A stretch of 64,000 nt of DNA, from contig NC_057862.1 in assembly GCF_019393635.1 (NCBI RefSeq), positions 675,296,314 through 675,360,313 of the forward strand, read 5' to 3'. Shown in pieces: positions 48,801 to 59,300 of this stretch (positions within the stretch are counted from its first letter, which is position 1; each line of letters opens with the position of its first letter). A program made the translations under genes and the position numbers. The notes beneath the pieces were generated by a model, which did no database searches, was not told where the DNA came from, and was given only the letters and a program-made list of their open reading frames with translations. The stretch is from Dromiciops gliroides (taxonomy: Eukaryota; Chordata; Mammalia; Microbiotheria; Microbiotheriidae).

Positions 48801-50318
48801 GCTCTTATGATTCCTAGGCTCACAGAGCTAAAGCTAGAAGAGGCCTCAAAGGTCATCTCATCTAATGCCCTTATTTTTGAGGAAAGTGAGAAAGTGTAGT
48901 CCATGAACCCAGGTCTTCTTACTCCAAAGCTAGACTTCTTCTTCTTCTTTTTTTTGTGGGGCAATGGGGGTTAAGTGACTTGCCCAGGGTCACACAGCTA
49001 GTAAGTGTCAAGTGTCTGAGGCCGGATTTGAACTCAGGTATTCCTGAATCCAGGTCCGGTGCTTTATCCACTGTGCCACCTAGCTGCCCCCAACGTGCTC
49101 TCTCTTTACTAACATTTAATGTGCTTTAATAAATGTTTAATGCCAAAGACTGGTGCTATAGCCTCTAATTTATAAGTAGCAATATATTAGAAGCCCCAGC
49201 TAAGTTCCCTAAAACCTAGAACAGAGATAGGCACCCCCATATAATTTCAAAGGACATGGAGAGAACCAGTGCTTACCTTTAAGAAGTCCCTGGTCTGATG
49301 ACCCAATCTCTTTTCTTAAGGTGTCCTCAGTCTGATGGGGGAGAGACCCAATCCTTGGCCTCAGGGAGTCTCTTGTCTGATGGTGGACACAGTCCTTCCT
49401 CTTGGCAGTTCCAGGTCTGATGAGGGAGGTAGCCAGTTACTGCCTTGAGGGACCACCCAAACTGATGAGTAAAACAAGATAAACGAATCAAACTTTAGAT
49501 CAATTCAATTCAGTTTTATTTGATTCAATTCTACAAATATTAATTCAAAGCTAATTACAAGCTGAAAAATTCTTCCAAAGCCAGGAAGAACCACCATGTT
49601 GACCCCAATAATTTGCTACATTGGATCCATAAATATCCCTATAGAAAAGAGTAGAAAGAAACACCATGGAGGTGCCTCAAGATATGAAGTAGGGGATGGA
49701 GCAGATATAGGAGGTTTAGCGGTGAGGCAGGCTCCGCTGTAACCTGGCTTTGGACCCACAATCTGGTTCTCTTGTTCCCAGATGCTCCTAGAGATCTGTT
49801 GCTCACTTCTTTCTTGGATACCCGGGCTGGCCGAGTGACTGTGTTGCAGTGCACTGTGGACAGCGAGCCTCCAGCAGAGCTGACCCTGTCCCGAGATGGT
49901 GAACTGGTGGCTTCGGGCCAGAGTACCTTTGGGTCACTGGTGGGGAGAAGTCGTGTCCATGCTACCCATAACACCCTTCGGCTGGAGCTGTGGGACATCA
50001 GCATGGAGGATGAGGGAGACTACCTCTGCTCTGCCTGGAATGCTTTAGGCTCCGTCAGTATCACTGGACAGTTGTGGGGAGAAGGTGAGTGGAAAGGCTT
50101 GGCTGGAGGTCTAGGGAATGGGGACAGAGGGGTCAGTCAGTCCTTCTCTCTGTTTCTGGGCATTACAAGTAGACTAGGTTAAGGTATAGGAAGAGGTGGA
50201 TTCAAAACATTCCTGATATCCCCAGTCTGATGGGGTGGCAAAGTCCCTGAGCTCTCTGTATTGCAGCCTGTTCTATAGGGAGGGAAGGGAGGAGAGAGGG
50301 AGGGGGAGAGAGAGAGAG

Positions 50319-50359
<41 letters not shown>

Positions 50360-53300
50360 CAGAGAGAGACAGAGAGACAGTGAGAGCCTGTGAGAGCTAG
50401 AGTGAGAGCAACCCTTTGCTTGATGGGGGAAAACAGCCCATGCTGTGATTCAGGAGACAACCTCTGAGAGGCACTGGTCTCATGTGACCATTGGAGTCTC
50501 TCCCTCAGGGAGCCCCTATTTGGGTCTTGACTTTCTTGAAACTCTCGTCTGAGAGAAGAGATGGTTAGTTCCTATTCTCTGGGAGATCATAGGGTGAAAT
50601 AGTCACGTGGTGAGCAGAGGATGGGCATAAAGAAATGTTAAATCACACAAGAATGGATAAGATTATTTCCTGTCTCAGTAGGTAAGATGGGCGTACTTTG
50701 GGGGAGAAAGGGATAATGATACCATCTTTGGGGGAGACATGTAGACATCTTTCTCTGATTCTTAAAGATTAAATTAAACCATCAAATGTCTAAGTGCCTC
50801 AGTTTTCTCCTCTATAAAATGGGAATCATGATGCCTGTATTACCTACCTTGGAGGGTAATTTCAAGGTTTAAATGAGATAAGCTAGCTAAACCTTGACAA
50901 TTTTAAAGAACTATAAAATTATCATCATCATTGTTGTTGTTATTGTTGCTGTTATTTTTGTTTCTTATTCTCTTATTATTATTATTTTTGGTGAGGCAAT
51001 TGGGGTTGTGACTTGCCCAGGGTCACACAGCTAGTAAGTGTTAAGTGTCTGAGGCTGGATTTGAACTCAGGTCCTCCTGACTCCAGGGCTGGTGCTCTAT
51101 CCACTGTGCTACCTAGCTACCCCCTCTCATCTATTATTTTTGAGGAAATTGAGGTAGGAACTTGTCCAGTTCAGGTTACTTTCCTACAATTGTTGTTTTG
51201 GGTTAAATCCTGTGGAACAGAGGGATCAAACAATTGCTTTTTGTAGTTGAATAAAAGTTTTGGATTGTAACCTCATTTTCTCTTTCCTCACTGAAAGTGT
51301 ATCATTATAGTTGCCATCATCGTCATTGTCACTTTTACTGTCATTGGGCTTTTCCTCAGGTCTTCGCATCACAGTGGAGCCAGGCTTGGAGATTCATGAA
51401 GGAGACTTCCTCAACATGAGCTGCCTGCTGACCAGCCAGGCCCAGGAGAACACCACCTACACATGGTCCTGGAATTCTAGATGGCTGCAAGAGGGGCCTG
51501 AGCCTACACTCATATTTTCCCAGGTGGTCCGTGAGCAGGCTGGGGTGTACCAGTGTCATGCTGAAGGGTCTTTGGGCAGTGCCTCCTCAGCCCCTGTCAG
51601 CCTCAAAGTGCTATGTAAGTGTCTGGGCTCCTCTGGGTGTCTTTGAGGGTATACCCACTTTGTGGGGGCCTCTTTCCCCTGCCAAGTTCCAGGGTGCAGG
51701 TGAACAGGAAATATGATACATCCTTGTCTTGTGCATAGATTCAATGAGCCTCTTTGGGTGGGCTCAGAACTCCACCTGCCTTTAGGATAATAGTTCTATA
51801 CCCTCCTGTGTCTGTCCTTTTCTTTCTTTCTTTTTTTTTTTGGCGGGGCAGTGGGGGTTATGTGACTTGCCCAGGGTCACACAGCTAGTAAGTGTCAAGT
51901 GTCTGAGGACGGATTTGAACTCAGGTACTCCTGAATCCAGGGCCGGTGCTTTATCCACTGCACCACCTAGCTTCCTGCTGTCCTTCTCTTTCTCTCTCTC
52001 TCTCTCCCTTCCTTCCTTCCTTCCTTCCTTCCTTCCTTCCTTCCTTCCTTCCTTCCTTCCTTCCTTCCTTCCTTCCTTCCTTCCTTCCTTCCTTCCTTCC
52101 TTCCTTCCTTCCTTCCTTCCTTCCTTCCTTCCTTCCTTCCTTTCTTTCTTTCTTTTTGCAGGACAATGAGTGTTAAGTGACTTGCCCAGGGTCACACATC
52201 TAGTAAGTGTCAAGTGTCCGAGGCTGGATTTGAACTCAGGTCCTTCTGAATCCAGGACCAGTGCTTTATCCACTGTACCACCTAGCTGCCCCCTTGTCTG
52301 TCCTTTTCTTAAGAAAAGATAGGAGCTAGGGAAGACAGGCAGCTTTTGTAACTTCCTTTTGTCTTCTGCTTTAGGGCTGAACACTAGAAATTTTGATACC
52401 TTGGGCAAGTGCTGCCAGGGAAATTGACCTTGGGTGAGCAACAGAAAAGGCAACTTTGAATTGATTTTTTTTTTTGGTGAGGCAATTGGGGTTAAGTGAC
52501 TTGCCCACGGTCACACAGCTAGTAAGTGTTAAGTGTCTGAGGTCGGATTTGAACTCAGGTACTCCTGAATCCAGGGCTGGTATTCTATTCAGTGCACCAT
52601 CTAGCTGCCCCTTTGAATTGATATTTTTTTCAAGATTGAAAGGAGTTTTATTGTTTTTAAAACATAGACATGGGCTATCTAAGACCTACCAACTGAGTGA
52701 TCAGGTTAAGGATAGCAATAAGGAAGCAAAATCTATTTATCTATCTATCTGACTGTCTATCTAACTATGTATCATCTATATATTTAGTCTATTTATCTAC
52801 CTCTATGTGTTTTTTTCTGATAAAAGTATTTTTGTCTAATTACAAGTAAACATAGTTCTTAACAATTGTTTATACAAGCTTTCCAATTTCAGATTTTTCT
52901 CCCTCCCTCCCCTCCCTCCCCCTTCCCCTAGACAGCTGGTAATCTGATATAGGTTTTATATATATACATAATAACATTAAACATATTTCTGCATTAGTCA
53001 TGTTATGAGAGAAGAATCAGAGCAATGAGGAAAAACCTCAAAATAGAAAAACAACAGCACCAAAAGCAAAAGAAATAGTATGGTTCAATCAGCATCTTTA
53101 CTCCACAGTTCTTTTTTTTCCCCTGGATTTGGAGATCCCCTTCCAACATGGGTCCCCTGAAATTCTTCTGTACCATTGCATTGGTGAGAAGAATCTAGTC
53201 CATCACAGTAGATCAACACACAATGTTGATGATACTGTGTACAATATTCTTCTGGTTCTGCTCATCTCACTCATCATCAGTTCATGCAAGTCCTTCCAGG

Positions 53301-56300
53301 TTTCTCTGAACTCCTCCTGCTCATTGTTTCTTACAGAAGAATAGAATTCCATTACATTCATATACCACAACTTGTTCAGCCATTCCCCAATTGATGAGCA
53401 GAGCCAAGATGGCGGAGAGTAGCCAGCAAATCGCGTGAGCTCTCCTTCTGTTCCCTCAAAAAGAACATTAAATCAAACCTCTAAATGGATTCTGAAACCA
53501 CAGAACCTGCAAAGAGATAGAGAGACACAGTCTTCCAACCAGAGATAATTTAGAAGACTTCAGGAAAGGTCCGTCTCACTTGGACAAAAGGGAGGCTCAA
53601 CTGACTGCAGCGTTTGGGAGAGGGTGGGGCAAGTCAGCAGGAAGCTCTGGGACACAGCCAAGCAACTAAGGCCCTTGGATTCTGGCACAACACCCTGGTG
53701 GTGCAGCAGAACAGTGGCAAAACCCACCTGCACCAGCCGAGAGGACAGGTTGCCAGCTGGAGGGATACCCACAGGAAAGGTACCAGAAGGCCTACTGATC
53801 CCAGCCCACTCAGACAGGAAGCCCAGGGCCATGTCCACTGATCCCAGTGCACTCTGACAGGAAGTCCAGAGTGGTGAAAAATCTACAAGCCATAGAAACC
53901 TCAGTGTAGAGAGCCAGTGACACAGCCCCTATATCCCAGCACAAGAAGTTTGAAACAGGGACCCTGGTGCCCCCAGAGGAGACCTCAACTTAAAAAAAAA
54001 AATAAGCTGCGTTATGAGTAAAAACCAAAAAAGAACGCTCACCATTAAGAGCTTCTGTGTTGACAGGGAAGAGACAAACACAAATTCAGATGAGGACAAT
54101 ACTCCCAAATTGCCTACATGTGAAGCCTCAAGAGGAAAGATGAATTGGTCTCAAGAACAAAAAGTCTTCTGGGAGGAGGTCAAAAAGGATTTTAAAAATC
54201 AATTGAGAGAAATGAAAGCAAAACAAGAAAATTATGAAAAAGGAATCAGCAACTTGGAAAAGGAAGCACAAAGATTGACTAAAGAAAACAATTCCTTAAA
54301 AAATTCATCTGGCCAAATGAATTTATTTTTAAAGATGAATTTAATGATCCAGTGGAGGTGGAGGTGGGAGGCAGTGCAGACACCTTAGGACAAAAGGCCT
54401 CATGGTGGGGGAGATTCTAATACCCTGCAGTGTAAAGGAGAAACAGAGACCCTGAGACACGGGGAGGCTGTTGTTGGGGAGGGAGCAGGGTGGGGTCTAG
54501 CTGGCACAGAATTTATTTGGAGTAAAAGTGAAGTGCTATCTTGTAGGTTCCTGCTTTAACTCATTACTCTTGTTAACTAGGTGCTAGATTGGACTCTAGC
54601 ATTCCTCTGACTCTCAGCCTGAATAATTTATTCTCTCATTTTAGGTCTGTCTCTAGCTTTTTCTCTGGCTAATTCTCTGATTATCAGTCTGTCTCTGCCT
54701 CTTTCCTTGACTTTGATTCTTTAGCTCTAGGTCTGATTGGAGTTCTTCCTATACCTTCTTTTTTATTTTTAAATTTAATTTAATTTAATTTTTTTAGTGA
54801 GGCAATTGGGGTTAAGCGACTTGCCCAGGGTCACACAGCTAGTAAGTGTTAAGTGTCTGAGATCGGATTTGAACTCAGGTACTCCTGCCTCCAGGGCCTC
54901 TATCCGCTGCGCCACCTAGCTGCCCCCCTTCCTATACCTTCTTAATATTTCCCCCCCAATTACATGTAAAAACAATTTTAACATTAAAATTTTTTTTGAG
55001 TTCCACATTCTCTCCCTCCCTCTTTTCCTCCCTCTCCCCTCATTGAGAAGGTAAGCAATCTGATCTAGGTTACACATGTGCAGTCATGCAAAACATATTT
55101 TCACATAGTCATGTTTCAAAAGAAAACAGTAAAAATAATGTAAAAAAAAATCCAACATACTTCAATCTTCATTCAGACTTGAAGTTCTTTTTATGCCTCT
55201 GTATCTGACTCTAGGTCAATTTCTAGCCTTTTCTCTGCTTTGATCATTCTCTAATTCTAGATCACTCTCTAACTTTGTCTCTGACTCTAGGTATGTTTCC
55301 AGTTCTTCCTATGACTTGCAGATCTGGCTCAATCATTTTCTCTGATTTGAGTTTTATCCTTAGCTCTTTCTCTGATTCTCACTCTTTCTTTTATAGTCCC
55401 TTTTTGGCAAAGCAGCATATGGGAAGTGCAGATATTACCAGTTGGAAATAGGGACTGAAGGATCATGAGAGGGGGAAACCTGGGGATTTGGGGGCTCTAC
55501 AGAGAAGAGGGGGGCCAGGGAGGATACATAACAGCAATGAGTTGATGGCAAGTGAAAGTGACTGCTGGCCTGAAAACCCTGAATGTACACGTCAGTAGTT
55601 GGAATCTTTTTTGGCTCCCTGACTCTCTGAGAGAGTGATTTGCTAACAAAGAGTTTGCAGTTTGAAGTATCAGCTTGCTGAGCTCTGGAAGATAGTGAAA
55701 TTATCCCCTTTACTTCTCCCTTTTCCCAGTCTCGGACACTAGGTGGCGCCATAGTGCTTAGCGTGCCAGGCTTGGAGTCAGGAAAACTCAAGTTCAAAGT
55801 TGGCCTCAGACACTTAGCTGTGTGACACTGGGCCAGTCACTTAACCTTGTTTGCCTCAGTTTCCTCATCTGCAAAAGGAGCCAGAGAAGGAAATGGCAAC
55901 CCACTCCAGTATCTCTGCCAAGAAAATCCCAAATGGGGTCATGAAGGGTCTGAAGTGACTGGACATTTCTCTGTCTCATTGTTGCTTCATGAAACTGGTA
56001 TTGCTCAATTTAGGGAGCTTCCTGGTCTCTTCAAACCTTGTTTATTTGGTGTTTGTACTTTTATTATAGATTCCATACAAATATAAGCTGATTTTTTTGT
56101 TAAATAAGCGCCCCTCCCCCCCGCCCCTGCCCCTGTATGAAAGACTGGGTCTGCATCTCACCCAGGCTGGAAGTGCAGCAGCAATTCATTCATTCATTCA
56201 TTCATTCATTCATTCATTCATTCATTCATTCATTCATTCATTCGTTCATCCATCCATCCATCTATCTATCTATCTATTATTTATTCATTTACTTAATCAT

Positions 56301-59300
56301 TCATTTATCTATTTATTCATCTTCCCACCCCACCCATTTATTTAATTATTTATCCACTCACCCATTCATTCACTTATTTTTTTTTGTCTCAAGGTCCTTT
56401 TATTTATTTATTTTTCTGTCATAAAAGTATTTTATTATTTTCTAGTTATGTGTAGAAATAATTTTCAACATTTGTTTTTACCAAATTTTTCTCCTTCCCT
56501 CTCTTCCCTCCCCCTCCCCAAGACAGAAAGCAATCTGATATAGGTTATATATGTACAATCACATTAAACATATTTCTGCATCAGTCATATTGTGAAAGAA
56601 GAATCAGAACAAAAGGTAAAAAACTCAAAAAACAAAAAAGTAGAAACAGTATGGTTCAATTGCAGTGGCTATTTATGGGCCCAATTTTACCACTGATTGG
56701 CTTGGGAGCTTTGAGATCTGTTTTTAGCTCTTTTCTTTTTGTTTGTTGTTTTTCTTTTCTTTTTGTTTTTAGCTCTTTCTATGAGTCTTGCCCTTTCCCT
56801 GATTCTAGGCACCTCTCCAGCTCTTTCACTGATTCTGGATTGGTCTTTGGCTTTATTTCTCATTGGCTCTTTCTTTGATGTGGGGTCTGTTTCTAGCTCT
56901 GTCTCTAGATGTTCCTTTAATTCTATGTCTGTCTCTAGTACTCTATTATTCCAGATTGAACTCCAGAACTTAGATTGACTCTAGGTCAGTCCCTTGTTCC
57001 CTCTCACTCTATGTCCATTTCTAGCTCCTTTTCTGAGTCTGTGTTTTTCTGACTCCTGATGTGACTCTAGCTCTTTATCTGATTCTGGGTCTGTCTTGAG
57101 CTCTTTCTCATATGCTAGCTTTTTTTTTTTTTTCAAGTCTCCAAGATTAAGACTCATTCTAGGCTCTTATTTGCAGATGCACCACGGACACCTGATATGA
57201 TCTCCTTTCTAGAGCCAGAGAATGGTCTTTGGGGTATCCTGCACTGTCACGTGGATAGTGAGCCCCGGTCTGAGCTGACCCTTTATCATGGAAGCCATTT
57301 TATTGCTTCAACCCGATCTGGAAGCCGTCATTATCCCCACATTCAAGTATCAACCTCCTACAACACTCTGAGGGTGGATATCCAGGATATGAATGCCAAA
57401 GACCAGGGAGAGTATGTGTGCTTGGCATCCAATGCCCTTGGCACTGCTTCTTCTTCTGTGTACTTTGGAACAAGAGGTGAGTGAAGAACTCTCAGGGAAA
57501 TCAGGAAGGAATTCATTTGGTCCCTTCCCCTGCTCTAAGGAAGAATCATACAACCTTGTCTGTTTCTCTCTCTCTCTCTCTCTCTCTCCCTCTCTCCCCA
57601 TACCCCCCTCTCTCTGGGTCTGTGTGTAATCTCTGGAGGAGATGCCACCACTTTCTCTGAATGACACATTCTATAGCTTCCCAACATTGAGAGATAGAGA
57701 GAAAGTTCTCTCTGAGGTCTGCCATGAAATTTTCTGTTTTCAATTTGGATGGTTCTTTCTCATTTCACCAATTCTATGGCATTCAACAAACACTAAGCAC
57801 CTACTATGTGCATAACACTGCTGGGTGCTGAGAATACAGTCAAAAAGAACATAGTCCCTGGCTTCAAGGAGCTTACAATCTCAGTAGAAACAGATGAACT
57901 CACTACCATTCAGACAGGATCACTATGTCCACCTACAGAGATGTTCCAGACCTCCTAAGAGGTAGGGGGGTAACCAGGACCAGAATAGAATCAAGAACAA
58001 AGACAAAATAAATCTCAATCCAACAGCCGGAGTCATGGGTAGGGGCAGAAGTGAAAGCTTCACGTGGGCTGGGACCATGTATACTGCTGGGGCCGACACT
58101 GATTCTGTGTGCACTTTTCTCTCTTGGTTCTCCTGTCACCTATCTGCCCACCACTCCTCAGTCTCCTTGGCTGGATCATTACCCATATCCCGATGCTGGT
58201 TGTGGGTGTACCCCAAGGCTTTGTCCTGGGCTGCCATTTCTTCTTTTTGTGCACTCTGTTTCAGTGATCTCCCTGCAAAGGTAGAGTTAGTGGAAACCAT
58301 TTCTATGAAGATAATGATTGCTCTACTGCTGCTCTCATGGCTCCCCCAAGCTCTGGTCTCACATCTCTAACTACTGCTGGGTATCTATCTCCACCTGGAC
58401 ATTCGAAGACATCTCAAACTTAGTTTGCCCAAAATGGAACTTTCTGTCCTTTACCCTAAACCCTCCCTTCTTCCTAATTTCCTTATTTCTGTCAAAGGCA
58501 TCATGATTCCTGCTGTCACTCCAGTTCATTCTTCAGCTAAACTTCATCCTTAACTCTCCACTCTCCCTATTTACACATCCATTTAGTTGCCAAGCCTTGT
58601 CAATTCCATCTCATTGTTCACCTTGCTCCTCACCAAACCACTACTCTTGTTCACCCTCTTCTTCCACCTTCTTCTCCTCTGCCACCCCATCACTTTGGAC
58701 TTGAATTATTGCAATAGTGTCCTTCCTAACTTGTCTGCCTGCCTCTGGCTTCTCTCCTTTATAGCCAATTCACCCACATCCTCCACAAAAATGTCATTCT
58801 TTTTTTTCCCAATTTTTATCCCTCTTTCCCGCTCTCCCCTTCCCCCTCCCTGAGGTGGCAAACAATCACATATGGGTTAGACATATGTGATTATGTAAAA
58901 CATTACCATATTTGGAATTTTATACAAGAAAACTTGATTAAAAGAAAAAAATGAAAGAAAGCAAAAAAATAGCATGCTTCAGTCTGTTCAATCAATATCA
59001 GTTCTTTCTTTGGAGGTGGATAGTATGTTTCATCAATAGTCCTTTGGGATTGTCTTGGATCATTGTATTATTGAGAATAGTCAAGTCTTTCACAGTTCTT
59101 CATCAAACAATATTGCTGCCTCTGTGCACGATGTTCTCTTGGTTCTGCTCCCTTCACAATACATTGTTTTACACATGTCTTTCCAAGCCTTTCTGAAGTC
59201 ATCCTGATTGTCATTTCTTATAGCAGAATAGTATTCCATCACCATCATATACCACAGTTTGTTTAGCCATTCCCCACTTGGTGCACATTCCTTTGATTTC

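Noticed and set aside
52006..52156. Regular array that might suggest CRISPR-like repeats
   Set aside because: Pure CCTT microsatellite without spacers, in an animal intron.
54014..54388. 124-codon frame as a possible gene
   Set aside because: It is the start of L1 ORF1 in a truncated, rearranged copy.
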